Source: Gemmatimonadaceae bacterium
GTDB lineage: Bacteria > Gemmatimonadota > Gemmatimonadetes > Gemmatimonadales > Gemmatimonadaceae
Direction: 5' to 3'
NCBI GenBank assembly: GCA_025358925.1
Contig: JANYHT010000050.1
Coordinates: forward strand, 62,001-126,000
Length of the DNA stretch: 64,000 nucleotides
The translations under genes and the position numbers were made by a program. Position 1 is the first letter of the stretch, and every line of letters begins with the position of its first letter. Positions 25,481 to 34,632 of the stretch are shown here, piece by piece. The notes beneath the pieces were generated by a model. It worked only from the letters and a program-made list of their open reading frames with translations. It did no database searches and was not told the origin of the DNA.

Positions 25481-28018
25481 ATGCCATTTTCCGCCACGCC
25501 CCCGGAAGGTCCAGTAACGTTGTCCGCTAACGCGCGGACCGTGCTCGAGAAGCGATATCTCGTCAAGGATCGAACGGGCAAGCCAGTAGAGCAGCCAGAG
25601 GACATGTTCTGGCGCGTGGCGACTGTGGTGGCGGAGGCAGACCGTCGATACGGCGCGAGTGATGGCGGCGTGCAGGCGTTGGCCGAGGAATTTTATTTCC
25701 TCATGACGCAACGTCGGTTTGAGCCAAACTCGCCCACGTTGATGAACGCGGGTCGTCCACTTGGTCAATTGTCGGCGTGCTTCGTTCTGCCGGTGGGTGA
25801 TGCGTTGTCCAACGGGCACGACGGCATCTATGACACGCTGCGCTCGATGGCGCTCATTCACCAAAGCGGCGGCGGAACGGGTTTTTCATTTTCTCGCGTG
25901 CGCGGCAAGGGCAGTATGGTACGGTCGACCACGGGCGTGGCGTCAGGGCCAGTGTCATTCATGAAGTTGTACGACGCGAGCACGGATGCGGTGAAGCAGG
26001 GCGGTACGCGACGTGGGGCCAACATGGGGATTTTGCGTGTCGATCATCCAGACGTGATGGACTTCATCGCGTGTAAAGAAGATCTCACGCAGATCACCAA
26101 CTTCAATATTTCCGTCGGCATCACCACGAAGTTTATGGATGCCGTGAAGGCGGATGGCAGCTACGACCTTATTGAGCCGTCCACGAAAGAAGTGGTGGGT
26201 CAAATGCGCGCGCGTGAGGTGTGGGACAAGATGATTCTGGGCGCGTGGCGTACGGGCGAGCCGGGTGTGTTTTTCATCGACGAAGCCAATCGCTACAACC
26301 CCGTCCCGCATATGGGTGACTACGAGGCCACCAACCCGTGCGGCGAACAACCATTACTCGCTTATGACGTGTGCAACTTGGGCTCGGTCAACTGCGGCTA
26401 TTACGTCACCAATGGCGTGATGGACTGGGACGCGTTCAAGCGCGACATCGCCATCAGTACGCACTTCCTCGACAACATCATCGACGTCAACAAATATCCG
26501 TTGCCGGAAATCGATGCGTTGTCCAAGCGCATTCGTCGCATTGGACTTGGTGTGATGGGTTTTGCCGACATGCTGGTGCGCATGGGCATTCCGTATGACA
26601 GCACGGAAGGCGTCGAGATGGGCCGTCGCGTGATGCAGTTTGTTGACGTCGAGAGCAAGAAGGAAAGTCAGCGTCTTGCGGGAGAGCGTGGTCCGTTCCC
26701 CGAGTGGGCGCAGTCTATCTGGGGCCCTGACGAAACGTGTGCGCGTGATGCGAACGGCGCGCGCATTCGACCATTACAGATGCTGCGCAATTGTAACGTC
26801 ACCACGGTGGCACCAACGGGCACGATTTCCATCATCGCCGGCTGTTCCAGCGGACTAGAGCCACTGTTTGCCGTTGCATTTATGCGCAATCAGGCTGGTG
26901 TGCGCATGCCCGATGTCAACGAAGATTTCATCGCCATCGCCAAGAAAGAAAACTGGTACAGCGATGAACTGATGGAGCGTATCGCCACGACGGGCTCGGT
27001 GAAGCACGCTGAGGTGCCGATCAAATGGCAGGCGGTGTTTAACACGGCCAACAACATTACGCCTGACTATCACATTCGCATGCAAGCGGCGTTTCAACAG
27101 CACTGCGACTCCGCCATCAGCAAAACCACCAACTTCGGATTCTCGGCCACTCAAGACGACGTGCGCGCGATTTACGAAATGGCGTACGAAACGAAGTGCA
27201 AAGGCGTGACGGTGTATCGCGATGGTTCACGCGACAACCAAGTGTTGAGCACGGGTGCCACCGAAGGGGCGGCAGCCAAGCGTGATGGTGCGCCAATCGA
27301 TGCGAAAGCCGAAGCGGCGAGGAAGCGTGAACTGGGCGAACTCCAAGGCACCATTGCTGAGTTGCAGAATGAGTTGGAGCGTACGCAGAAGCAGTTGTTT
27401 AGTGCGGAGTCGGAAAACGCATCGCGTCGTGTGAAACGTTCGCGTCCGGAAACGATGCGTGGCACCACCATTCGCAAAGACACGCCGCTGGGCACGATGT
27501 TCGTGAACATCACAGAAGACGAAAAAGGACAGCCGTTCGAACTGTTCTTAAATCTCGGAAAAGCTGGCGGCAGTGCGATGGCCGATGCGGAGGCGATCGG
27601 TCGCCTCGTGTCGCTCGCGCTCAGAAGTGGTATTCCGATGATGGAAATTCATCGGCAGCTGCGTGGCATTTCGTCAGACCGCGCCGTGGGTCTCGGTCCC
27701 AATAAAGTGTTGTCGATGCCCGATGCGGTGGGTCTCGCGCTGGAGCAGTGGTGGAGAGACAAGCAGGGTGTGCAGCAAGACCTGTTGGGTGGTGGCCAGC
27801 AGGCGCCGGTAAGTTCGCTCGTGCCGCCGCAATCGCTGGCCGGCATTGTGCCAACGTCGCGTCCGCCCGTTGGTGCAGAGCAGATGCAGCCGGACGTGTT
27901 TAGTGGCGGTCACGGTGGTGAGGTGTTCATGGGCACGTGTCCCGATTGCGGCAGCCAGTTGGAGTTTGCCGAAGGGTGCGTGAAGTGCCATGTGTGCGGC
28001 TTCAGCGAATGCGGGTGA
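25481..28018 (+). CDS. nrdJ: Adenosylcobalamin-dependent ribonucleoside-diphosphate reductase (class II)
   Basis: 845 residues from ATG 25481, just after SESDR-coding DNA in an upstream open extension. The core has PNSPTLMNAG and LSACFVLPVGD with the first active-site cysteine, GGGTGFSFSRVR, NPCGEQPLLAYDVCNLGSVN with the radical cysteine, and the late redox segment TKCKGVTVYRDGS. A C-terminal zinc/redox tail ends in CPDCGS, CVKCHVCGFSECG. It makes deoxyribonucleotides without oxygen demand using coenzyme B12. A helical, charged insert (about 610-660) precedes the TSCPD-like domain that begins at RGTTIRKDTPLGT. Confidence 0.95.
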   Translation: MPFSATPPEGPVTLSANARTVLEKRYLVKDRTGKPVEQPEDMFWRVATVVAEADRRYGASDGGVQALAEEFYFLMTQRRFEPNSPTLMNAGRPLGQLSACFVLPVGDALSNGHDGIYDTLRSMALIHQSGGGTGFSFSRVRGKGSMVRSTTGVASGPVSFMKLYDASTDAVKQGGTRRGANMGILRVDHPDVMDFIACKEDLTQITNFNISVGITTKFMDAVKADGSYDLIEPSTKEVVGQMRAREVWDKMILGAWRTGEPGVFFIDEANRYNPVPHMGDYEATNPCGEQPLLAYDVCNLGSVNCGYYVTNGVMDWDAFKRDIAISTHFLDNIIDVNKYPLPEIDALSKRIRRIGLGVMGFADMLVRMGIPYDSTEGVEMGRRVMQFVDVESKKESQRLAGERGPFPEWAQSIWGPDETCARDANGARIRPLQMLRNCNVTTVAPTGTISIIAGCSSGLEPLFAVAFMRNQAGVRMPDVNEDFIAIAKKENWYSDELMERIATTGSVKHAEVPIKWQAVFNTANNITPDYHIRMQAAFQQHCDSAISKTTNFGFSATQDDVRAIYEMAYETKCKGVTVYRDGSRDNQVLSTGATEGAAAKRDGAPIDAKAEAARKRELGELQGTIAELQNELERTQKQLFSAESENASRRVKRSRPETMRGTTIRKDTPLGTMFVNITEDEKGQPFELFLNLGKAGGSAMADAEAIGRLVSLALRSGIPMMEIHRQLRGISSDRAVGLGPNKVLSMPDAVGLALEQWWRDKQGVQQDLLGGGQQAPVSSLVPPQSLAGIVPTSRPPVGAEQMQPDVFSGGHGGEVFMGTCPDCGSQLEFAEGCVKCHVCGFSECG

Positions 28019-28038
28019 CCGACACATGGAAATGTCGG
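28019..28038 (+). terminator. Possible weak terminator after nrdJ
   Basis: CCGACA and TGTCGG form a 6-bp stem with an 8-base loop immediately after the stop codon. No continuous T tract follows, so Rho-independent function is doubtful. Confidence 0.35.
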
Positions 28039-28817
28039 AACGCAAAACCGTTTTCACACCTTTTAGAAGTGTATTCTCGATACGCTGTTTTTTACCTGAC
28101 GCTAGCCACGCATGAACACTGCATTGTTCTCGGTTGCCAATCTAGAGCGCTTCCCCGCCGTTAGCGGTGGTGGAGCGGCCGCGACCGTTGTCGAGTGGTT
28201 GTTCGGGGTGGTGTTGGCGGGGGCGTTCAGTGGGGTGCGGATGTGGATGTGAGATGGTTCGGTTGTGACGTAGCGGCGTGAAGTAGCAAGTCCTCGCGTC
28301 AGATTGCAGCGCGGCCGGTGAGTTCACCATCCGCGCTGCTGCACACGTAGCGTAATCTCAGGAATTCCATCTCGACGCGTTGAACATACCGAGGCCATGT
28401 TGCCGGATGTGCGTCTACTTCCTTCCCTCCCCTCGTCCGACGACGTTGTCGAAGTGCAAGCACACTCGCGATGAGCGACAGTGACGGCGCGCTTTGAGCG
28501 GCCGTGCGTGCGCTCCTGCCTTGAATACGAACACGATGATTCGGTAGTGCTGTGGAGTGCGCCAACCCGACGCAGCTCACCTGTGCATTCGGTTAAGCGA
28601 TTGCATTGAACAACCATCTGCTATGCATCCAGATGGCGTGATTGTTGCACGATTACCGAGTGCGTCCAGGTGGTCCCGGCGTGTCTCGGAGTGTGCCCTC
28701 GAGATGTCGTGGTGACGCTGTCGCGGGTTTATCTCAAACCACGGCAGCCCCTTACGCGCGAACAGGCCACCCGCGGATCTGCCGCGTGTGGCGTCAACGT
28801 TAACGGAGAACACGACA
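28019..28817. other. 799-base gene-poor stretch
   Basis: No ORF here has convincing coding features. A 46-codon frame at 28112-28252 (+) lacks a ribosome-binding site. A minus-strand frame at 28299-28580 ends in a protein-like segment (YVQRVEMEFLRLRYV), which could be a remnant of a decayed gene. Base composition becomes G-rich around 28195-28260. Nothing resembling tRNA, riboswitch or mobile-element ends was seen. Confidence 0.6.
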
Positions 28818-29030
28818 GTGGCAGAGCCCAAGATGCACCCCGCAACCGCACATCATCATGATGCGGCTGCCCAGCACCACGCCGCGGCGCATCATCATCT
28901 CGAAGCGGCACATCATCACGAAGAAGGACACGACGACAGCGCCAAGACGCACGCGGCTGCCGCGCATCGCCACAGCGAGCATGCGCACAAGCATACGATG
29001 GCGGCACATGGCTCGACAAACCACAAGTAG
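28818..29030 (+). CDS. Histidine-rich mini-protein with AHHH repeats
   Basis: 70 residues from GTG 28818, which sits 9 bases after a GGAG ribosome-binding site (28805-28808); an in-frame ATG further upstream lacks one. Twenty-one residues are His, arranged as AHHH or QHH blocks at 4-7 residue intervals, with Ala and Glu or Asp between, so a histidine face on an alpha-helix is likely. No signal peptide, cysteine or hydrophobic core is present. Similar small AHHH-rich proteins occur in soil bacteria without established function. Binding of Ni, Zn, Cu or Co, or metal buffering, is inference from composition. It is followed by a GC-rich hairpin and is apparently monocistronic. Confidence 0.75.
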   Translation: MAEPKMHPATAHHHDAAAQHHAAAHHHLEAAHHHEEGHDDSAKTHAAAAHRHSEHAHKHTMAAHGSTNHK

Positions 29031-29044
29031 ACATTGATCGTACC

Positions 29045-29077
29045 GACTGGCCGGCCCGCGCGTGCGCGTGGCCGGTC
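29045..29077 (+). terminator. GC-rich hairpin after the His-rich gene
   Basis: GACTGGCC (29045-29052) pairs with GGCCGGTC (29070-29077) with one G-T wobble, and the interior GCGCG/CGCGC bases extend the stem. It begins 14 bases after the stop codon. There is no U tract. Confidence 0.5.
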
Positions 29078-29247
29078 GCTCGTTCGACGCAGGGGTGAGT
29101 GCATCCCTCCGTTATTATCTAGCAGATCAACGATGCTATGGTCCGGCGCAAATACCAGCTCAAATTCATGCCGCGCGACACGTGATCGCTACGCTCGACT
29201 GTGTGTCAGTAGTGATTTCGTGTCTCCTGAGGCCTCGCACTCTTGAA

Positions 29248-29838
29248 CTAACCCGCATTCACGTAGGGCAGGATAAAGAACACGAGGCCGATGCCGCCGA
29301 GCACGAGGGAGGCCCCCCACACCAGCCGCACCTTTGTCAGGGCGGCGATGGCCCCGAGTGCGATGGCAACTTGAAAGAGCGCGACGGCATTGGCGAACGC
29401 GTGGTGGCGCGTAAGCAGTCGCGCCGCTTCGTCCGTCCTGTGGTCGCGCTCCTTCTCCAATTCGCGAGCCTTGGCCTGAATGTCGACTTGCTCAGCGTCG
29501 TAGCGAGTCGCCAAGGCCTCAACGTCCGCCGGCGATGACTTTCCGGCCGCTTGCCATGTCTGCGACACCGCGCGCGCGACCGCGCCTTTGATCCCCTTCG
29601 CTTGATACAGCGCCCACTGATCGGACGCCTGTCCCTGCAACGTGGCTGCATCGGTTTTGTTTGCGAGGGCCTCATTAACAGTGTCCCCCGCGCGCAGGGC
29701 TGCGACGGCGCCGAGCGCCGCGATCAACGCAGTAGACAGCGAAATGCGGCGCAGGAACGAAACGCCGCCTTTCTTCTCCATTTCATCGTCGATGGTCTCG
29801 CGCAGCTTATCGGTATCGATCTCTTGTGTTTCCGGCAT
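29248..29838 (-). CDS. DUF4337-family membrane protein
   Basis: 196 residues matching the DUF4337 layout. A charged N-terminus precedes a helix (about 30-49, STALIAALGAVAAL). A soluble, largely helical middle contains the conserved QWALYQAKGIKGA pattern and a charged coiled-coil-like stretch (KARELEKERDHRTDEAARLL). Two C-terminal hydrophobic helices follow (about 148-190). It is an inner-membrane protein of unknown function. It is flanked on both sides by non-coding DNA and appears to be transcribed alone. Confidence 0.85.
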   Translation of the reverse strand: MPETQEIDTDKLRETIDDEMEKKGGVSFLRRISLSTALIAALGAVAALRAGDTVNEALANKTDAATLQGQASDQWALYQAKGIKGAVARAVSQTWQAAGKSSPADVEALATRYDAEQVDIQAKARELEKERDHRTDEAARLLTRHHAFANAVALFQVAIALGAIAALTKVRLVWGASLVLGGIGLVFFILPYVNAG

Positions 29839-30417
29839 ATGAAGTCCCCGTTCGAAAATGAAACCGCGAGAGGATCGGCACGTTGAATGGCACTCGCACT
29901 ACCCGCGCGCGCGTCTGTGGTCTTCAACGTGGACGTTACGCGTCCTCTGCAGACGGCGTACGGTGTAATGCACGCCGTTAGCGTCCGACCGCGGCGTCCT
30001 GCGACACTTACGAACCTGATGAAGATCGTGGATGTTGAAGCTGCCGTCGTTCTGCATCCGGTTCTCCTTCAGGAACGCGAACGAATCGTTGTTGCAGAGG
30101 AACAACTGCGGCGCACTGAGTGCTTGGGCGGGATTCCGCATTGCGCCATCTTCTTCGCCACCCTGAGGCCGAAGTTGCGCCCTCTGCGCGCTTTCCGCTC
30201 GTCGCAATTGCCCTAGACGCGCGATTCACGATGAATCGATCACCGTCGGTGAGCCACAGGATGTACACCGGATGCTCCTCGACGGCTGGCGCTACGTTCA
30301 CCGTGATCGCTTACGCGCTGTGCGATCTGTAACGCAGTAGTCACCTGATTGCGCCGTTCTCGACGAGCGCGTTGACATTGATTGTGTCAGTGCACCCGCC
30401 GTTCCAGTATCAATTTA
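29839..30417. other. Intergenic stretch with a possible broken minus-strand gene
   Basis: No intact gene is supported in these 579 bases. Two overlapping minus-strand frames (see the pseudogene entry at 29899-30301) could be pieces of one protein. Plus-strand frames here are probably antisense shadows. Confidence 0.5.
29899..30301 (-). pseudogene. Possible frameshifted small gene
   Basis: Reading from GTG 30301, the first frame gives EEHPVYILWLTDGDRFIVNR and then ATSGKRAE. A frame one base away continues with SAQRAQLRPQGGEEDG and later LFLCNNDSFAFLKENR. Each half looks protein-like and the two would join near 30180-30205 after a single-base shift. I recognise no family. Alternatives are coincidence or two unrelated non-coding frames. 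Confidence 0.25.
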
Positions 30418-30840
30418 TCAGCGTTGCAATTGTTTCCGTTCGAGCCACGCATCCACGCTGTACGGTCCCGCGCCCCACGCCGCAAAGAGCAACCAGATAA
30501 ACGCGAATAGCATCAGCACTTCGCCGTGATTCACCCACCACAATAATTGTCCACCGGCACCGACGTGAATCCAGAAATACCCGACCGCGGATGCGCCTGA
30601 CGCGAGGAACGCGGTGAGGTGCGTGAAGAGTCCAACAACCAAGCAGACGCCGAGGACAACCTCCAGCACACCGGCCACGCCGTAGCGACTCATCAACTCT
30701 GCCGTGCCGCCGTTCGCGCCCACGCCGCCAAACCAACCGAAAGTTTTTTGCGTGCCATGCACAGAATAAGCGAGTCCGGCGGCGATGCGTAGTGCGGTTT
30801 GCGCAACGGGCCCGTAGCGAGCATTCAACGGCGACATCAT
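30418..30840 (-). CDS. DoxX-family membrane protein
   Basis: 140 residues with four hydrophobic helices. Recognisable DoxX features are ALRIAAGLAYSVHGTQKTFGWFGG near the N-terminus, MSRYGVAGVLEVVLGVCLVVGLF in the second helix region, and a terminal AAWGAGPYSVDAWLERK. DoxX proteins are inner-membrane proteins linked to redox or thiosulfate:quinone functions in some species, but most members lack a known reaction. ATG codons at 30840 and 30837 are both possible starts. It is downstream of a 172-base gap after the Omp85-like gene on the same strand. Confidence 0.9.
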   Translation of the reverse strand: MMSPLNARYGPVAQTALRIAAGLAYSVHGTQKTFGWFGGVGANGGTAELMSRYGVAGVLEVVLGVCLVVGLFTHLTAFLASGASAVGYFWIHVGAGGQLLWWVNHGEVLMLFAFIWLLFAAWGAGPYSVDAWLERKQLQR

Positions 30841-31012
30841 AGGTATTGTCCAGTAAAAGAAGACGTTCGAAGCGTATCAATAAAACGTATGCGCAGACCC
30901 GCAGTGGTGTGGTAAATGTTGTCATCATCATGTCGATCGATCAAGGCAGTCGTCGCGGACGCAGCAAGGCAACGCGCGTTGACACCAGTTGGAAATCGCA
31001 TTCGCATACCGA

Positions 31013-32641
31013 TTACGGATGCCGCCGCCGTCCGTCACGCAGTCGCGCGGCGTCGAACAGTGGCGCCGCCGTGATGCTCAATAACAATCGGCGTGGAATG
31101 CGCGTGTTCGATGCAACGGGGAATGACACGTCAACACGCGTGGACGACACGACGCCGTTTGCCGCGAGCACTCGCAATCGCGCACCCACCACGGCAACCG
31201 CCAGATGCCTCGGCGTTGTTGGTACGGGACTATCCCATCGTACGGAGCCGGCAGTAAACAACGCCGCATCAAGCACCGAGCCTCGCCCAAGCGGTCGCAC
31301 ATGAAACGAACGCTCCAGCGACGTCGCCACCGCGCGATTCGCAAAACGAAAAGCACGTGGCACAGCGGAATACGTCGGATCGGTATTGATGTTCGTCAAC
31401 GAAAGTAACCGACGATCCCGATCTACTTGCAACAGTTGCTCCATCTGCACTCGTCCGCCCCAGAAGCCACGCCACGCGTCACCATATACGCTCACCGAGG
31501 CGCGGCTGATGTGATCCTCCCGCACGTTGCCAAGAAAGCCAGACGTCCACGCGTCGGCCGTGATGAGACGCCCCCGTGTGGGCATCCACATGCGACCAAT
31601 CCACGCATCGTAACGCGCCGCATACGCATGCTGCGCGCGATCGTGCCCGGGCGCAACAAGCACATCACCTTCGAGTCCGATCGGCACGTCGACGAGTCCA
31701 CGTTTCGGAACAATCCAGCTTGCAGTATCGAACATGGCGGCGCGACGACTCAATCCCAACTCGATACCGGCGAAGGCCCGGGCTCGCGTTGTCGCTGCAG
31801 TATCGGTGCGACCCAACAAGGAGAAATCTGTGCTGTCGAATTCGACGCCAAGATATGGAACCAGAAACGCATGTGTGACATCGCCGACAATGCGGCCAAG
31901 CTGCGCGCTGCCAAACAGCGCACGTCGCGCTGGTACGCTGTCTCCCAAATGGCTGAATATCTGCCGATAGATCAGCAACTCCATGCGCCACGGATCAGCA
32001 AGCGAGAGTTCGCGATGTCGCAGCGATACACGTTGCAGTTGATTGCCGGCAATACCCGACACGCCCAGCGACGCTACGATATCGGTGCCAAAGAGCCACG
32101 GGTCAGTGAGGGCGAGCGAACCGCCGTGACCACGAACATTGCGATCATCGGTGATCGAGAGTGCGCGCCCAGTGCCGAAGAGATTGCGATCGTCGATGCC
32201 GCCTGACACGGTCGACGGTGGAACGATGCGCAGCACCGGCGTGAGTGTCCATGCGTCGCGCGTGTTGATGGTGACGTTAATCGAATCATTCCCGACACAC
32301 TGATCGATGGTCATCGACACGTCCGCGTACAACCGTTGACGGCGCAGTCGGCGCAACGCTTCGCCCATGAGCTCTGCATTCGCGCTGTCGTCCGCCTTAT
32401 ACCGCAGCTGGCGACGCACGACCGTGGCCGATGTGGTCGGTCGCAACATATGCAACCACATACCGACAACAGGCATCGGACCCGTGCCTTCGGATTTGAT
32501 CACAATCTGCCGGATGACCGTTCCCGCAACGCCCGTGGGTTCGGTACGCGTGGTGCGCGACGTACACGTTTGTGCGCGCGCAACTGCACTCCCGTAACAA
32601 CTCGCGCAAACGCCCACTAACCATGCCAAACGTGTGTTCAT
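31013..32641 (-). CDS. Omp85/BamA-like outer-membrane protein
   Basis: 542 residues with a signal peptide ending RAQ. A POTRA-like N-terminal region (about 38-125) contains GEALRRLRRQRLYADVSM, typical of the helix before the last POTRA strand. The following DDRNLFGTGRALSI motif often opens an Omp85 barrel, and the rest is rich in alternating beta-strand sequence. It lacks the five-POTRA length of BamA. Its ATG overlaps the stop of the upstream alpha/beta hydrolase gene (ATGA), so both belong to the HDOD-headed operon. A role in surface-protein or lipid transport is inferred from fold only. Confidence 0.8.
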   Translation of the reverse strand: MNTRLAWLVGVCASCYGSAVARAQTCTSRTTRTEPTGVAGTVIRQIVIKSEGTGPMPVVGMWLHMLRPTTSATVVRRQLRYKADDSANAELMGEALRRLRRQRLYADVSMTIDQCVGNDSINVTINTRDAWTLTPVLRIVPPSTVSGGIDDRNLFGTGRALSITDDRNVRGHGGSLALTDPWLFGTDIVASLGVSGIAGNQLQRVSLRHRELSLADPWRMELLIYRQIFSHLGDSVPARRALFGSAQLGRIVGDVTHAFLVPYLGVEFDSTDFSLLGRTDTAATTRARAFAGIELGLSRRAAMFDTASWIVPKRGLVDVPIGLEGDVLVAPGHDRAQHAYAARYDAWIGRMWMPTRGRLITADAWTSGFLGNVREDHISRASVSVYGDAWRGFWGGRVQMEQLLQVDRDRRLLSLTNINTDPTYSAVPRAFRFANRAVATSLERSFHVRPLGRGSVLDAALFTAGSVRWDSPVPTTPRHLAVAVVGARLRVLAANGVVSSTRVDVSFPVASNTRIPRRLLLSITAAPLFDAARLRDGRRRHP

Positions 32642-33438
32642 CGCGTTGTCGAATCCATCAAAAATCGCACGGCCTTCGAAATAATCGGTCCCGCAACGAT
32701 CATGCTTTTCAATCCATGCCCCGCCAACGGTACTTCGAATCGGCGCAAGCGCGCGCCACCGATGCGCACAAAGTCCGGATCATGATGCCGAAACGGATCA
32801 TTCGCTCCGCGCACCAAGGCGATGCGTACGTGCGGATCAAGCTGCGCCGTGAGTGCGAGCGTCGAAAAACTATCCGGCCCTGTTGCCTCAGACATCAGCA
32901 AATCCGCTGCCGTGATGAACAAATGACCCGAGCCGCTGATGTTGAGCTCCAACACACCAACGAGATGTGGTGGCGGCTGATACCGAGCAATCCAGAGCGC
33001 CACCTCGGCACCAAACGAATGCCCCCCGACAATCATCGGAAGCGAATCCGCCTGAAGTTCGTGCCGCGCGCGCGCCATCAGCTTTGCAATCTCGACGCCG
33101 AACGTGCTGTCGCGCTGTGGTTCGCGTTCCGGCAGCGTCGAGAGAAACTGCCGGACATCGAGACCAATCACACCATAGCCATCGTCGGCAAGTCGCCACG
33201 CGAGATCCTGGTGCGGCGCTCGAAAGGCCACGTCGTTGCCCACTAACAGGATCACTCCAACTGCGGGCGTTTTTGTTCGCGATGGATAGAAATACAACCA
33301 GGGCGTACGTAAGGTTGTATCCATCGGCACGAGTGCTGACGGATGTCCTGTCGAGCCGTGGTTGGCGTATTGCACTGTGCCCACGACCGCCGCGACCGCG
33401 CCGAGTCCGTATAGCAGGACACGCACCCAGCGTTTCAT
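32638..33438 (-). CDS. AcvB/VirJ-like alpha/beta-hydrolase
   Basis: 266 residues from ATG 33438, which begins MKRWVRVLLYG and avoids overlap with the preceding gene; ATG 33477 would overlap it by 26 bases. A single N-terminal hydrophobic segment (about 6-24) may anchor it or act as an uncleaved signal. The nucleophile elbow is GGHSFGAE, and a late AGHG supplies a candidate catalytic histidine. The FAPHQD-like and YGVIGLDVRQFL segments resemble the AcvB/VirJ family, periplasmic proteins in which lysyl-phosphatidylglycerol hydrolase activity is known for AcvB. That exact activity here is only suggested. Confidence 0.75.
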   Translation of the reverse strand: MKRWVRVLLYGLGAVAAVVGTVQYANHGSTGHPSALVPMDTTLRTPWLYFYPSRTKTPAVGVILLVGNDVAFRAPHQDLAWRLADDGYGVIGLDVRQFLSTLPEREPQRDSTFGVEIAKLMARARHELQADSLPMIVGGHSFGAEVALWIARYQPPPHLVGVLELNISGSGHLFITAADLLMSEATGPDSFSTLALTAQLDPHVRIALVRGANDPFRHHDPDFVRIGGARLRRFEVPLAGHGLKSMIVAGPIISKAVRFLMDSTTR

Positions 33439-33451
33439 CAAACGACGGTTA

Positions 33452-34345
33452 CTACTTTGCAAGTGACGCTGGCTCATCAATGTAATAGAGATGCGGCCAG
33501 AATTTTCCGGTGAGGGCGACCCGATGACGCGCCGCATCCCACGCAATGCCGTTCGCAACGCCGCCGCGCAGCTTCACGCGACGTTTGTCGTCTGCGCTGA
33601 GCAGTCCTGAGACGTCAAGCCAGCCTAACACGCGTCCGCTTATCGGATCGATACGCGCGATAAAATCGGTTTGATAAATGTTGGCCCACAGTTCGCCCCG
33701 GACCCATTCGAGCTCGTTTAACATAGGTACCGGCGTTCCAGCTTCCGACACGGCGATACGTCGCGTGACACGAAAGCCGTCGCGGTCGAGCACACGAATG
33801 GAATTGGAACCGTCGCTGAGGTAGAGCGATGTGCCGTCCGTTGTAAGTCCCCATCCTTCTCCGTCGTACCGAAGACTGTCGAGGAGTGCAAGCGTAGTCG
33901 CGTTGTACACGTAGCCGCGGCCCGTCTTCCACGTGACTTGATACAATTTCGCGTCGAGCAACGCGATCCCTTCACCAAAATCAGACGACGGCAGTGCTGT
34001 TTTTCGTTCTGCGACACCGGTCGTCGCAGTGACGATGCGGACGTCCGATTTTTCAAAGAGTCCGGTACTTTCGAACATGCGCGCGTTATCGATAACCAAT
34101 CCCTGCGTGTAGGCCAACGTATCGTGCGGAAACGTTCGCACAGCCTTGACGAGAACGCGCGGCGTCGTCGCGTCGAACGGAACAGCCGGTGGCGCTTCAT
34201 CCGCATTGGTTGGCGAGGGAAGTGTGCGCATCCCGCGTGGCAGTGCTGGTGGTTGCTTCGACTCGTTGTCGCTCGCTGTATCACCACACGCCATCAGTGC
34301 GAGACACGCGAGGACGATGGCCGCGCGCGCTCGCCTCATCGCCAT
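33452..34345 (-). CDS. Glutaminyl-peptide cyclotransferase (plant/bacterial type)
   Basis: 297 residues. A lipobox (LALMACGD) ends the leader, so the protein is probably a lipoprotein. The mature region shows the five-bladed propeller signatures of the plant-type glutamine cyclotransferase family: YTQGLVIDNARMFESTGLF, GEGIALLDAKLYQVTWK, GEGWGLTTDGTSLYLSDGS, LNELEWVRGELWANIY and GGVANGIAWDAARHRVALTGK. These enzymes convert N-terminal Gln to pyroglutamate on exported polypeptides, blocking aminopeptidases. The ATG lies inside the last codons of the small upstream ORF, showing translational coupling. Confidence 0.9.
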   Translation of the reverse strand: MAMRRARAAIVLACLALMACGDTASDNESKQPPALPRGMRTLPSPTNADEAPPAVPFDATTPRVLVKAVRTFPHDTLAYTQGLVIDNARMFESTGLFEKSDVRIVTATTGVAERKTALPSSDFGEGIALLDAKLYQVTWKTGRGYVYNATTLALLDSLRYDGEGWGLTTDGTSLYLSDGSNSIRVLDRDGFRVTRRIAVSEAGTPVPMLNELEWVRGELWANIYQTDFIARIDPISGRVLGWLDVSGLLSADDKRRVKLRGGVANGIAWDAARHRVALTGKFWPHLYYIDEPASLAK

Positions 34346-34536
34346 GTCTCGACCGGTTGCTCGGAGACCATTACATGCGTCATACGCAACGCCAGCCGCG
34401 AACCCTTCGAGACGTCAACAGACGATTCGATGAATCTTTGCTCATGCGCCTTATCTCGGTCGCGGTTGAATCCTGGCGTCAGCACCAGCGCGCCTCTTGG
34501 CGCACCACACACGCGAAACGTTTGGCAAAGGGGCAT
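34336..34536 (-). CDS. Small hypothetical ORF coupled to the cyclotransferase gene
   Basis: 66 residues from ATG 34536, ending TGA within the start region of the glutaminyl cyclotransferase (overlap at 34336-34345). Codon use looks coding and the open frame extends a further 27 codons upstream to a TAG at 34618-34620 without another usual start codon. That extension, YIDRSQLNDDAG, also looks protein-like, so the true start may be elsewhere or the 5' end lost. Composition is basic with one Cys pair (C4, C10). No family is recognised. Confidence 0.4.
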   Translation of the reverse strand: MPLCQTFRVCGAPRGALVLTPGFNRDRDKAHEQRFIESSVDVSKGSRLALRMTHVMVSEQPVETWR

Positions 34537-34632
34537 ACGGAGTGTCCCGGCATCGTCGTTGAGTTGCGACCGATCAATGTAACGCTCCGTGAGCTTACCT
34601 GATGCGCGCGGAACGCGCTAACAAAGAATCCG

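Noticed and set aside
28112-28252. 46-codon plus-strand frame after nrdJ
   Set aside because: No ribosome-binding site, G-rich composition and no recognisable sequence pattern.
28800-29024. Met/Arg-rich frame on the minus strand
   Set aside because: It is the antisense image of the His codon repeats of the 28818 gene.
31427-32206. 259-codon plus-strand frame
   Set aside because: Lies wholly inside the Omp85-like gene on the opposite strand and looks like its shadow (Arg/His-rich, no motif).
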